A DNA stretch of 64,000 nucleotides from Candidatus Saccharimonadota bacterium (GCA_027312225.1 DAICXK010000002.1:367-64366), one strand, 5' to 3'. Counted from the stretch's first letter, positions 45,848 to 56,306 are shown. Notes: a model not told the origin generated them from the letters alone. Numbers and translations are program-made.

Positions 45848-47662
45848 ATGAAACGGCTTATTCTTTTGTTCGCGGGATTGGGGATAGTAGTAGGAGTGTT
45901 GCTGATGCCGCAAGCAGCATCGGCCAGTTTGAACGACTTTACCTTTCGTGAATTTGAAGGCGATTATTACCTCTCTCGAGATACTGATGGCCGGGCAGTC
46001 ATGCGAGTGGTCGAGTCATTTACAGCCGAATTCCCTGATTACGATAGAAACAAAGGCGTGATTCGAGGTATCCCGTCTACCTACGAAGACCATTCGGTGT
46101 CAGTTAAGGTTGAATCTCTCAAGCGCAATGGTGCTACGGAGCCAATTTATCGTCAGTATAGCAGCAATGGCCAATGGATTGTCGAGACGGGTGATGACAA
46201 TTATGTGCGAGGCAACCAGACCTACGAGCTGACGTATACCTTGCGTGATGTGATTCGCGATTCTGATACATATCAAGAGCTATACTGGGATACAGTCGGC
46301 ACTTCTTCGCCGCAGTCATTTGGATATGTCAAGGGCACGGTCCACCTGGATGATTCGGTACGCGGCTTGTTCACCGGTGAAACTCTGTGCTACGAAGGGG
46401 GGAAGGGCGCGACGACGCGATGCCAAGTTGATGATAATGGATCGAGCGTGACGTTCTCGTCGTCGGGAGAAATTGCACCGTATCACAATGTCACGATGCT
46501 GATGAAATTTTCCCCGGATGGCTTTGCGCCCTATCGTACCGACCCGTGGCAGGTACTCAAAACGTTTGGGCTGCCTGTCGGATCATTGATAACTGCACTG
46601 GTTGGACTCGTGATGGCACTGAGGCTGCGGTTCTCGCGCCGCCACGAGCCCGTCGGGACGGGCACTATTGTACCGCAGTACTTGCCACCTCAAGGTATGT
46701 CTGTGTTGGAGGCGAGTGGTATCAAAGGCCGCGAGCAAGCGGCGATTCCAGCTCAGCTGATTGATCTGGCAGTACGGCACAAGATTAGAATCGTCGAACA
46801 GTCAGCTGGTAACAAGCCGACGTACCAACTGCAGCTTCTCTCGACTGAAGGGCTGCATCCTGATGAGGAAGCAGTGCTGCGAGCCACAACCAAACTGACA
46901 GCTGGTGGCACCTATACGCTGTCGTCGACCGATTATTCGGTTGGTGCCTTGCTGCGGTCGGCACGAGACAAGGCGACGGGTCTGGATGCAGTTGATCGAG
47001 GGTATCGCCAGGCACCTCTGGGTGGTAAGCGTTCCAAAAAGATTGCCACTGTGTTCCTGACGCTTGGGGCAATGGTGCCGTTCGGCGCGGTGTTTGTCGT
47101 GTCACTGCTATCTGGTGGTATGGAAAAAGACCCTGCCTGGATGGCGTTGTTTGCGACACCGTTTATCACGTGGCCAATTATGTTTGCCGGTACGGCATTG
47201 ATGGCAAAAACTAAGAACCCGCTCACGTCCCAAGGTGTGGCAACGCGGGAGTATCTTGAGGGCCTTGAGATGTACATGAAGGTGGCTGAGGCGGACCGCT
47301 TGAAGATATTGCAAAGCCCTGGGGGCGCCGAGCGTACGCCAATTGACACGAATGACCAGCAGCAAATGATTCGGCTATACGAACGCGTGTTGCCATACGC
47401 GGTGCTATTCGGCATCGAAAAGGACTGGGCAAAAACATTGGAGTTGGCCTATGGTGCTGTCGATACAACACCAGACTGGTACAGTGGTACCAGCGGCGTA
47501 TTTAACGCGGCAGCCCTCGGCAGCGCGTTATCAACCTTTACCGGTACGGCTGCAGCGTCGTTTGTACCGCCGCCTAGCACTAGTTCGGGTAGCAGCGGTT
47601 TTTCTAGCGGTGGAGGATTCTCCGGCGGTGGTGGCGGCGGCGGAAGCTTTGGCGGCCGGTAG
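45848..47662 (+). CDS. DUF2207-type membrane protein
   Basis: Signal peptide, RVVESFTAEFPDYDRNKGVIRGIPSTYEDHSV, TM segments, Gly-rich tail GGGFSGGGGGGGSFGGR. Confidence 0.85.
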   Translation: MKRLILLFAGLGIVVGVLLMPQAASASLNDFTFREFEGDYYLSRDTDGRAVMRVVESFTAEFPDYDRNKGVIRGIPSTYEDHSVSVKVESLKRNGATEPIYRQYSSNGQWIVETGDDNYVRGNQTYELTYTLRDVIRDSDTYQELYWDTVGTSSPQSFGYVKGTVHLDDSVRGLFTGETLCYEGGKGATTRCQVDDNGSSVTFSSSGEIAPYHNVTMLMKFSPDGFAPYRTDPWQVLKTFGLPVGSLITALVGLVMALRLRFSRRHEPVGTGTIVPQYLPPQGMSVLEASGIKGREQAAIPAQLIDLAVRHKIRIVEQSAGNKPTYQLQLLSTEGLHPDEEAVLRATTKLTAGGTYTLSSTDYSVGALLRSARDKATGLDAVDRGYRQAPLGGKRSKKIATVFLTLGAMVPFGAVFVVSLLSGGMEKDPAWMALFATPFITWPIMFAGTALMAKTKNPLTSQGVATREYLEGLEMYMKVAEADRLKILQSPGGAERTPIDTNDQQQMIRLYERVLPYAVLFGIEKDWAKTLELAYGAVDTTPDWYSGTSGVFNAAALGSALSTFTGTAAASFVPPPSTSSGSSGFSSGGGFSGGGGGGGSFGGR

Positions 47663-47725
47663 GCAGGCACCGAGCTGATCGTTGCGGTCATTGCATTTTT
47701 ATAATGTTTATGCTATAATAGTTAT

Positions 47726-48163
47726 ATGAGCATTGAGCAGTATCCGACGTTACCTGATTCGCAGGCGATCTATAGCCCTGATGACTTGTCTAAAGAGGAC
47801 TTGCGTGTCTTGTATCTGGCAAGCCTGACGGAAGACGAGAGGGCTGGCGCGGAACTGTCTGATGATGACGTGTTTGATTGGCTTGATAACTTTGGCGGTG
47901 ATGAAGTAGCTGTCCATCGTGATCCCGAAGAGGGTGAGATTACGGGTATGATTTCGTATAACCGAACACCCGACAGGGTATGGGTTTCGTATCTAGCAGT
48001 GATGCCGACCGAGCGTGGCGGCGGTGTTGGTCGGGCCTTGATTAATCATGTTAGGCAGCAGGCGGGTGGGCGACCCATCAAGGGGCAAGCGACTCCTACA
48101 TCAGAGACGTATTACGAACACCTTGGGCTTGACGTCGACGCCGAGCGCAACGTTAACGCGTAA
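47726..48163 (+). CDS. GNAT family N-acetyltransferase
   Basis: VWVSYLAVMPTERGGGVGRALINHVRQQAGGRPI. Confidence 0.8.
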   Translation: MSIEQYPTLPDSQAIYSPDDLSKEDLRVLYLASLTEDERAGAELSDDDVFDWLDNFGGDEVAVHRDPEEGEITGMISYNRTPDRVWVSYLAVMPTERGGGVGRALINHVRQQAGGRPIKGQATPTSETYYEHLGLDVDAERNVNA

Positions 48164-48186
48164 GCTAGCTCGTTTACCTCACCTCT

Positions 48187-48208
48187 TTATGCTATGCTAA
48201 AGGCATAA
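48187..48208 (+). promoter_or_regulatory. Dyad TTATGC-TATGCTAAAG-GCATAA upstream of the ABC exporter
   Basis: Read directly; same spacing as at 40993. Confidence 0.55.
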
Positions 48209-48230
48209 GCATATAACTAAGAGGTAGAGC

Positions 48231-48947
48231 GTGGCTGAGGCGAGTACAATCATCGACATACAGAACGTAACGAAAAAGTTTGGGCGGTCCGTGGCTCTCG
48301 ACGGTTTTAGTCTGAGTGTGCGTTCGGGTGAGGTGCATGGCTTTTTGGGGCCGAATGGTGCCGGTAAAAGTACGACGATTCGTGTACTGTTGGGACTACT
48401 GAAAAAGACGAGTGGTGAAGTGCGTTTGTTTGGTGAAGATCCATGGAAGGATGCGGTGGAGCTGCATAAACACTTGGCGTACGTGCCGGGCGATGTCAGC
48501 TTTTGGCCGAATCTAACGGGTGGTGAGATTATTGATATCTTGGGGCGTCTTCGTGGTGGGTTGGACGAGGCAAGGAGAGCGCGGCTACTCGACCGGTTCG
48601 AACTTGATCCGACCAAAAAATTCCGCACCTATTCCAAGGGTAACCGCCAAAAAGTGGCATTGGTCGCAGCACTGGCGAGCGACGTCGAACTGTATATTCT
48701 GGACGAGCCAACCAGCGGCCTTGATCCGCTGATGGAGCAGGTGTTTCAGGAGGAAATCCGCGCACTGAGGTCCCAGGGGAAGACGGTGCTGCTTTCAAGC
48801 CATATTCTCAGCGAAGTCGAGGCACTCTGTGACCGCGTGACAATTATCCGTGAGGGTAAAACAGAAGGTATCTATACAATGACCGAGCTAAAGCAAGAGC
48901 ATGCCAACCTTGAAGCGCTCTTCCTTAGCAAGTACGAGGAGAAATAG
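48231..48947 (+). CDS. ABC transporter ATP-binding protein
   Basis: [38 protein letters not shown]. Confidence 0.95.
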   Translation: MAEASTIIDIQNVTKKFGRSVALDGFSLSVRSGEVHGFLGPNGAGKSTTIRVLLGLLKKTSGEVRLFGEDPWKDAVELHKHLAYVPGDVSFWPNLTGGEIIDILGRLRGGLDEARRARLLDRFELDPTKKFRTYSKGNRQKVALVAALASDVELYILDEPTSGLDPLMEQVFQEEIRALRSQGKTVLLSSHILSEVEALCDRVTIIREGKTEGIYTMTELKQEHANLEALFLSKYEEK

Positions 48948-48950
48948 CGC

Positions 48951-50564
48951 GTGAGTGGCCTCCTGACACTGATTCGTCTCATTCTCAGGCGCGACAGAGT
49001 TAAATTGCCGCTGTGGATCGGTATTTTTGTGCTAGGACTGCTTGCGATGATACCGCTGCTGCGCGATGTCTATGGCAGCAAGGAAAGTCTACAGGTAATG
49101 TATGCGACCCTTGCTGCGAATCCAGCGGGGCTTTTCATGACAGGGCCGATGGACGGGCCGACTTTTGGGTCGTTGATGACACTTGAAACACTGCTATGGT
49201 GGGGATTGGCGATTGCGTTCCTTAATACACTGCTTGTTGTACGCCATACGCGTCATAACGAAGAAATTGGTGCGCAGGAGCTGTTGCTGTCTGGCCAGGT
49301 TCATCGTGCATCGAGCCTTGTGGCGGTGCTGATAGTGGCGCTGGGGGTGAACGTACTGATAACGATTGCTCTGGGACTTGGGATGAATGTGATGGATACG
49401 GGCTGGGGTGCAGAGCAGTCGTGGCTGTTTGCCATTTCTATGGGTACGGTAGGCTTTGTGTGGGCGGCGATTGCTGCGGTGGTCGTGCAATTGGTTGAGA
49501 GTGGACGCAGTGCGAATGGCATTTTGGCAGGGCTGATCGGCGCGAGCTTTGTCGTGCGAGGCATTGGTGATTTTCTTGGCAAAGCAGATAATTCGGGATT
49601 ATTGCAGCCTCACTGGGTGAGTAATCTCAGTCCTTTTGGGTGGTTGCAGGCTACACGTCCACTGACAGAGTCCGAGTGGTCGCCCCTGCTTATTTCGCTT
49701 GGATTCGTGGCGGTAGCAATCGCATCTGGGTTTATATTACTAGCCGGGCGCGATGTCGGTGCCGGCCTGTTGCCGAGCCGCAAGGGCAGACGGCGGGCTT
49801 CGCGGCTGCTCGGGACACCCCTCGGGCTAACGCTGTACCTACAAAAGAATATCTTTATTGGGTGGTTCGTTGCGGTATTGGTTCTTGCTGCGACGATTGG
49901 TATGTTGGTGCCACAGATGAGCGAAATATACAGTAACAATGACAGTATCAGCCAGATGCTGGCTATCTCCGGCTCTGATGAACTGACTGCTGCGTTTTTG
50001 TCGATGATGCTGGCAATCGTGTGCGTGATGGTGTTCGCCTATGCAGTTCACGGGTTGGGTAAGCTGCGCGGGGAAGAGGCAAGTGGTCGTCTTGAGAGCG
50101 TACTCGCAACCAGGGTTTCACGATTGAAATGGCTCGGTATGCATTTTGATGTGGTTGCGATAGGCGGCAGCATCATGCTGGCTGCGACCGGCCTGGTGCT
50201 GGCGCTGTGCGTCAACACGCTGTCTGATTTGACGGTTGATGTATGGGAGTACGTGCTTGCTGGGCTTGCTTACGCGCCAGTGATGCTGGTGTTTATGGGG
50301 TTGTATGTGTTGCTGTTTGGGTTGTTGCCACGTCTTGCAGGCGCCGTGGCATGGCTGTATTTCGGCTTTGTTGCGTTTGCACTGTGGCTCGGACCGATCA
50401 TCAAGCTCGACAGAGTGGTGATGGATATCTCTATCATGGAACATGTCGCTATGTCTCCTGTTGAAGCTATTGCATGGCAACCGCTTGCTGTTATTACCAC
50501 GATTGCTGTCGGGCTGATTGTTATCGGCTTGGCAGTGTTTCGCCACCGTGATGTCACCTCTTAA
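48951..50564 (+). CDS. ABC-2 type exporter permease
   Basis: GTG start; about 12 TM segments; adjacent to the ATPase. Confidence 0.85.
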   Translation: MSGLLTLIRLILRRDRVKLPLWIGIFVLGLLAMIPLLRDVYGSKESLQVMYATLAANPAGLFMTGPMDGPTFGSLMTLETLLWWGLAIAFLNTLLVVRHTRHNEEIGAQELLLSGQVHRASSLVAVLIVALGVNVLITIALGLGMNVMDTGWGAEQSWLFAISMGTVGFVWAAIAAVVVQLVESGRSANGILAGLIGASFVVRGIGDFLGKADNSGLLQPHWVSNLSPFGWLQATRPLTESEWSPLLISLGFVAVAIASGFILLAGRDVGAGLLPSRKGRRRASRLLGTPLGLTLYLQKNIFIGWFVAVLVLAATIGMLVPQMSEIYSNNDSISQMLAISGSDELTAAFLSMMLAIVCVMVFAYAVHGLGKLRGEEASGRLESVLATRVSRLKWLGMHFDVVAIGGSIMLAATGLVLALCVNTLSDLTVDVWEYVLAGLAYAPVMLVFMGLYVLLFGLLPRLAGAVAWLYFGFVAFALWLGPIIKLDRVVMDISIMEHVAMSPVEAIAWQPLAVITTIAVGLIVIGLAVFRHRDVTS

Positions 50565-51544
50565 TGTTTACTGATGTGTCCGCCGCCCATCATCTGGGCG
50601 GGCAGTGCCGAGACTTGTTGGCCATTAAGAATCAGGGTGCCGCCATTCAGTTCTCCATTACCGTCAAAGTCGATCGTTGACTGGCCAGCCAGGTTAATAG
50701 TGCCGCCATTGATAATCAAGTCACCGTTAGAGTCGATGGCGTCGGTGTCGCCATCGGCAACCTTCACGGTGATAGTGCCGCCATTGATGGTGATGACAGG
50801 GCTGGAATTCAGGTCTGATTCCGAGCCGTTAATGCCATCATCCGTGGCATAGATATCGATCGTGCCATCGTTAATCGTGACAAGCGGTGCTTCCATGCCT
50901 TCTTCACTGTTGGGGACGGTAATGGTACCATCATTGACGGTGAGGTTGAGGTCGGCCTTGATGGCGTTGCCTATATTTGAGGTGATGGTGTAGGTACCGC
51001 TGTCGATAGTGAGGTTGCGGGTACTCATGATACCATGTTTGAACTGGGCATCGATCGTCAGTGTGCCACTACCGGCAAACGTGACATCACCCGTGGCGTA
51101 GATAACAGCATCATGATCCTCGTCGCTACGCGATGCACTGTCGGTCAGTGTATTTTGGCTGCCGCTCGCCGTTTCGATGACCGCAAGGTTCGCCTTCTCA
51201 ATGGTGATTGCAGTACCGTCGGTGTTGCTAATAGCCGTGCCATTTAACAGTAGTCGTACATTACCATTACTGTTCACGGTAACGCCAGCATTGGTCGAGC
51301 CGCTGAGGATGTAGGTACCGGCCGAGGTAATAGCCAGCGGCTCGTCTGATAGTGTCATCTCAGTTGTTGGTAGGGCGTCCCAGTCGGTGCTCTCACTCTC
51401 TGTTGTGGTATCCGCAGACCGGCCGGTACTATTGGTGTCCACTTGTGATTGCGTGTACCAATAGTATCCACCGCCTCCAAGGCCAAGCAGTAATATCGCT
51501 ATGCCCGCTATGATGATAATTCGCTTATGGGTTGGGTTGTTCAT
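50561..51544 (-). CDS. Carbohydrate-binding/beta-helix lipoprotein-like (Cthe_2159-like family)
   Basis: GTYILSGSTNAGVTVN...AIKADLNLTVNDGTITV...DDGINGSESDLNSSPVITINGGTITV. Confidence 0.75.
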   Translation of the reverse strand: MNNPTHKRIIIIAGIAILLLGLGGGGYYWYTQSQVDTNSTGRSADTTTESESTDWDALPTTEMTLSDEPLAITSAGTYILSGSTNAGVTVNSNGNVRLLLNGTAISNTDGTAITIEKANLAVIETASGSQNTLTDSASRSDEDHDAVIYATGDVTFAGSGTLTIDAQFKHGIMSTRNLTIDSGTYTITSNIGNAIKADLNLTVNDGTITVPNSEEGMEAPLVTINDGTIDIYATDDGINGSESDLNSSPVITINGGTITVKVADGDTDAIDSNGDLIINGGTINLAGQSTIDFDGNGELNGGTLILNGQQVSALPAQMMGGGHISKH

Positions 51545-51697
51545 GGGTGAAGTTCTCCTTATATCTTGTATTTATACATCGCTCTACTAAGATAACTGTA
51601 CGAGACGAATCTGTGTTTTACCTGAGAATAAATTGAGGAGCGACAAGAAAGCTAACAGTTTTTATTAGGGCAGGCTCTTTCATACATAAGTGTTATA

Positions 51698-54034
51698 ATG
51701 AGGCAAATGGGGACGAGCATAAAAAATTTCAATCAGCTACCAACGATTGATTTCAGAAGTAAAATCTGCAAAGCGGTGGATGTCAATCAGGTAGTGATTT
51801 TGACGGCTGAAACAGGGGCAGGTAAAAGTACGCAAGTGCCGCAATACCTGGCCGAGCACGGGTATACCAGGGTGATTGTGACGCAGCCACGAATCCTCGC
51901 GGCACGGAACCTGGCGCGCCGCGTACGCGAAGAGTGGGCGGAACGCAACACCGAGGACAGCAGCGAGATTATTGGCTATCGCACGGCGCACGAACGTGAT
52001 GATAGTGGCCGAACAAAAATTTTATACTGTACGGATGGACTGCAGTTAGTGCGAGAGTTGACGGGCAGCGGCACTACCGATCGTCAGGTGTTGGTATTGG
52101 ATGAGGTGCATGAATGGAACGAGAACATGGAAGTGCTGGTGGCGTGGGCAAAGCGTCGTGCCGAAGAAGACCCTACATTCAAGGTGGTGGTGATGAGCGC
52201 GACATTGGACGATCAAGCCCTGGCGGACTATTTTGAGACAGACGCGGTCATCAAAATCCCGGGTCGCCATTTTGAAGTGACCAAGCGCCGGGGCAGCGAC
52301 ATTATTGATGAATTACTACGGCAGCTCGAACAGCCTCAGCATAATATCCTGACCTTTTTACCTGGTAAAAGCGAGATTCAGAATGTGACTGAGGCGATTG
52401 AAGAAAAAGCCAAAAAGGCAGGCGTGCCAATTATTCCTCTGCATAGCCAGCTTGAGGCTGAGATGCAACAGAAGGCCTTTGCCGGGTATCCTCACGGCAA
52501 GATTATCCTTGCGACCAATATTGCGCAGACAAGCGTGACGATTGACGATATCGACATGGTGCTCGACAGCGGATTAGAACGCCGCGCCGAGGTGCGCAGC
52601 GGTGTTGAAGGGTTGTTTATCGCGCAAATATCCCAGGCCGATTGTCTGCAACGCGCGGGACGAGCAGGCCGCACTAAGCCTGGTGAGTATATATTGGCGC
52701 CGTACGACGTTATGCCATGTTTGCCGTTTTAGGATCGCCCAGAGTACGCCATTCCGGAGATTATGCGTACTCATATTGACCGGCTGACGCTGCGGCTGGC
52801 GAGCATTGGTATCGATATCGAAACCCTGGATTTCTATCATGATCCGTCGCACGGGGCGATCAAGCGCGCCAAGCATACCCTTGTATCGCTGGGCGCCCTG
52901 ACACCGCGCGGCGAGATTACGAACACAGGCCGCGCTATGGAGCGATTCCCGGTTGAATCAAGCTATGCCCGTATGCTTGTTGAGGCAGAAGGGTGCAGTG
53001 CTGATGTTCAATCGAAGCTTGCAACCATTATTGCTATTCAGGAAGTTGGGGGCATTGTCAGAGGTGGAGCAAACTATATCGGTTGGCAGGTGTATGTCAC
53101 CCAAAAGCAGTCGGACTTGTTGGCACAGTATGATGTCTTCGTGGCACTACCACGCATCCCCCCTGATATGTACGAGGTGACAGGAATACTTGCGAAAAAT
53201 ATCGACAAAGCCGAAGAGGTTATTGAACGCCTTCATCGTGACTTAGGTCTCGAACAGGGTGAACTGACGGCGATTACACCCGATGAGGCAGCACAGTTGA
53301 TGCGAGCTATCGTCGCCGGGCAGATTCATCAGTTATGGACGCTTGATGATCATGGCGAGTATGAACATGTGACGACACGCCAGCAACGTGAACTATCGAG
53401 TAGCTCGGTGGTACGAGGTGCGCGGTTGGTGACGGGGACACCGTTTGACCTTGAGGTGCCGATGAGGGGTGGCGAACTAAGTACGCTGCATCTTTTACAG
53501 AATGTCACTGTCGTTACTACGACGTGGCTGCTTGAACTGTCACCTGAACGATTTGGTACCCGCAAACCGGAGATTTATTATGACCCACGTCTTGGCGGCC
53601 TTGCGAGTCGTCAGCGGGTCCGCTTTGGCAAGATTGTCCTCGAGGGACCGGCCGAACCGATCCTTGATAACACGCCCACTGCGCAGCGACAGTTCGTCGA
53701 TGCGTTTACTGACTGGGCACACAGCAGGGTAGAGCGAGAGCTACGCATCCTGGGGCGCTACAACCGAAACGTGCCAAACGTGACGCGTAGCCAAGTGCAG
53801 CATTATGTGCGGACGAAATCTCCATGGATCACGAACCTACAGCAGCTAGAGTCTGGCGACAAAAAGATGCTGCTAGAGGCGGCTGAACCCGAGACATATC
53901 TGGGCCGAGATTTTCGTGTCGAGCTTGAACGCAAGGGCGGTCGCTCGCAGGCAGGGAACCACAAGCCGCACGAAAGCCGCCGTCGTGGATGGCAGCCGCG
54001 TCACAAACGAAAGTATAGTCGCGATAAATGGTAG
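51698..54034 (+). pseudogene. DEAH/HrpA-like ATP-dependent helicase interrupted by in-frame TAG at 52730-52732
   Basis: N part: TAETGAGKSTQVPQYLA, VLDEVHEWNENMEV, MSATLDD, QRAGRAGRTKPG. C part in the same frame: DRPEYAIPEIMRTHIDRLTLRLASIGI plus HA2/OB-like region. Confidence 0.8.
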
Positions 54035-54042
54035 GGGTACGT

Positions 54043-54294
54043 ATGAATAAGAAGGTCATTATCGAGAGTATCGGCTGGGGCGGTGTCATCCTGATTCTGG
54101 GGGCGTTTATGTTGAATACGTTTGGGCTGATGGATGTTAAGAATATCTGGTACAGCATCATGAATGTATTTGGCGCAATTGGCGTAGTGGTATCATCCAT
54201 ACCAAAGCGCAATTGGCAGCCTGTCGTTATTAACGGCGTATGGTTCCTCGTAGCCGTCATCGGGATTATAAAAGCGCTTGCACTACACCCGTAG
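54043..54294 (+). CDS. CBU_0592-like small membrane protein
   Basis: IESIGWGGVILILGAFMLNTFG...WYSIMNVFGAIGVVVSSIPKRNWQPVVINGVWFLVAVIGI. Confidence 0.7.
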   Translation: MNKKVIIESIGWGGVILILGAFMLNTFGLMDVKNIWYSIMNVFGAIGVVVSSIPKRNWQPVVINGVWFLVAVIGIIKALALHP

Positions 54295-54337
54295 CGGTAT
54301 GCTATAATAGTAGACACAATATATGGAGGAGGGCGAC

Positions 54338-54973
54338 ATGAGTAGTTCAGAATCTCTATATCAATCGAAAGGGTGGATGGGGTATGGCCCAGCGTCAAGA
54401 CCAACGCAATACGAGATACTTTTGCGTCAAAGCCGCCTGATGGGACGATCAGCGGCAAAAGCATGCAAGATCAGTCCGAATGTCATCGACACGTTCAGGC
54501 ATGACTTAATTGATGGTGACACTGCCGAGCGCAAGTTCTTTGAACGCAATCCTGATCATATCCACAAGATTGTCGAACAGTCGCAAGAGATTCTGGCGGG
54601 CGCAAAGACGGTCATTTTGCCGTACAATCTTTTTCCTGACACCGTCACCATTGACCGCATGAAGGTAACGATTACATTGTGGCAATCGCTCTGGTCACGC
54701 GAGGTCGTGACACTCCGTATTGAGGATATTCTGAACGTTCAGGCGCACATTGGGTTGTTATTTGGGTCATTGACGATCTCGACCCGTGTGATGAATAGTA
54801 CTGACCACTTTCAGATCAGTGGCTTTTGGAACAGGGATGCTAAGCGCCTGAAACATATTATTCAAGGTTATATGATCGCTCTGCATCAAGGAATTGACGT
54901 ATCAGGACTTACGACCGAACGGTTGACGCGTAAGTTGTTGGAACTTGGTGATGATCCGCGGGTTGTGAAGTAG
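54338..54973 (+). CDS. Protein of unknown function, possible PH-like domain
   Basis: ILPYNLFPDTVTIDRMKVTITLWQSLWSREVVTLRIEDILNVQAHIGLLFGSLTI; ORF track start is 54323. Confidence 0.6.
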   Translation: MSSSESLYQSKGWMGYGPASRPTQYEILLRQSRLMGRSAAKACKISPNVIDTFRHDLIDGDTAERKFFERNPDHIHKIVEQSQEILAGAKTVILPYNLFPDTVTIDRMKVTITLWQSLWSREVVTLRIEDILNVQAHIGLLFGSLTISTRVMNSTDHFQISGFWNRDAKRLKHIIQGYMIALHQGIDVSGLTTERLTRKLLELGDDPRVVK

Positions 54974-54975
54974 AG

Positions 54976-55014
54976 TTGACTTTTCATCAAGCTTATGCTA
55001 TGATTGAATTATAA
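54976..55014 (+). promoter_or_regulatory. Promoter TTGACTTTTCATCAAGCTTATGCTATGAT
   Basis: 24/25 identical to 40976-41000. Confidence 0.65.
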
Positions 55015-55029
55015 CTTGATAAAACAAAC

Positions 55030-55983
55030 ATGACATCACAGCAAGACCCCAACTTCAGTGAATACTCTCCCGAACAGCGCCGGGCAAGTGGTGAGTTGTC
55101 AGGTGAGGCGGTGCAGGCACGGGGCGAACTTCATAATGCATGGAATGATACGCTGTATGGCAATCTTGAATCTTCGCAAGAAAGTGATGGCGAGATTGCT
55201 GTCGAGGACCTGACACCACGCATCGATAATCAACAGGTCGCCAGGGCGGTTGATGGTGATCCGTATCTTGACGAGCTTGGCAAGCAGCGTATCGATGAGG
55301 CTGGGTTGTATCGAGATGCGCAAGAGGTTCAGACAGGTGCCAACGAAGTACTTGCTGATGTTGGCTTGGATGCTCCCGAGCAAAGCGTGTCACAGCGAGA
55401 AGCTATGAACAAGACGACGGCTGAGGCACTGCTGGATGGTCAGGATGAAGATTCTGGCCGGTTAAGCAATGAGGACCGTCGGGATGCCCGTAATGCTGCA
55501 ATTGCCTCGGAATTAGACAAAGCGATGCGAAGCGGCGACACAACGCCGTTCGAACATCTCCCACCGTCAGTCGCCTCAAAAGTGGGTGCTTGGCTCGGTG
55601 AGGTGGGACGTCAATATGGTAGCGCCGAATCTGCACCGAACGATGTAATTGCCGAGATTGGCGCGTATGTTGCATTTGCTGAAAAGGTGTCGGCTGACAC
55701 CGAGGGTGAGACGGTGACACGCATCGACCCAGCAAATGGTGAAGTAGTAGCCGAGTCGACTGATGATATTATTATGCGCATACTAGATGATGAGCCAAAC
55801 GCCATGGCATTACTTGGTTCCGAGCAGCAAGCAAAAATTCGGGCCCTTAAGGACGATGTCGCGACACGTACCGACGGCTATTTCTTGGCAACGATGAAGG
55901 AGCAAGATAAAGCCTCCTTGATCGAACATATACGAGTGTCGTTACTGTCGGCAAATGCCGAGCGGCTTGCGCCCGCGGCATAG
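55030..55983 (+). CDS. Acidic soluble protein of unknown function
   Basis: MTSQQDPNFSEYSPEQRRASGELSGEAVQARGEL...; no recognised domain. Confidence 0.65.
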   Translation: MTSQQDPNFSEYSPEQRRASGELSGEAVQARGELHNAWNDTLYGNLESSQESDGEIAVEDLTPRIDNQQVARAVDGDPYLDELGKQRIDEAGLYRDAQEVQTGANEVLADVGLDAPEQSVSQREAMNKTTAEALLDGQDEDSGRLSNEDRRDARNAAIASELDKAMRSGDTTPFEHLPPSVASKVGAWLGEVGRQYGSAESAPNDVIAEIGAYVAFAEKVSADTEGETVTRIDPANGEVVAESTDDIIMRILDDEPNAMALLGSEQQAKIRALKDDVATRTDGYFLATMKEQDKASLIEHIRVSLLSANAERLAPAA

Positions 55984-56027
55984 CAACAATTCAATAATTC
56001 GCGTGCGTTCAAACCCATCCATGTTCT

Positions 56028-56306
56028 GGTGCTGAGGATATTGGCAAACTGTTTCGCTATGAGGCAGCGTGGATTGGCTTCCTCGGTGGAGCTATCGGCG
56101 TGGTGTTGGCGTTCCTCGTGACGTTGCTTAATCCGGTGATTGCTGATGCACTCGACCTCGAAGAAGGCACGCAATTACTGCAGATGGACTGGCTATTGAG
56201 CGGTGTCTTAATTGCCGGGCTGATGGTTGTGGCGATTGTGTCGGGATGGTTCCCCTCGCGAAAAGCGGCAAAATTAGATCCGATTGAAGCATTAAGGACA
56301 GAGTAG
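56028..56306 (+). pseudogene. C-terminal remnant of a MacB/FtsX-like ABC permease
   Basis: Reading frame GAEDIGKLFRYEAAWIGFLGGAIGVVLAFL...PSRKAAKLDPIEALRTE* matches the C-terminus of the intact permease at 58063-59334. Confidence 0.85.
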
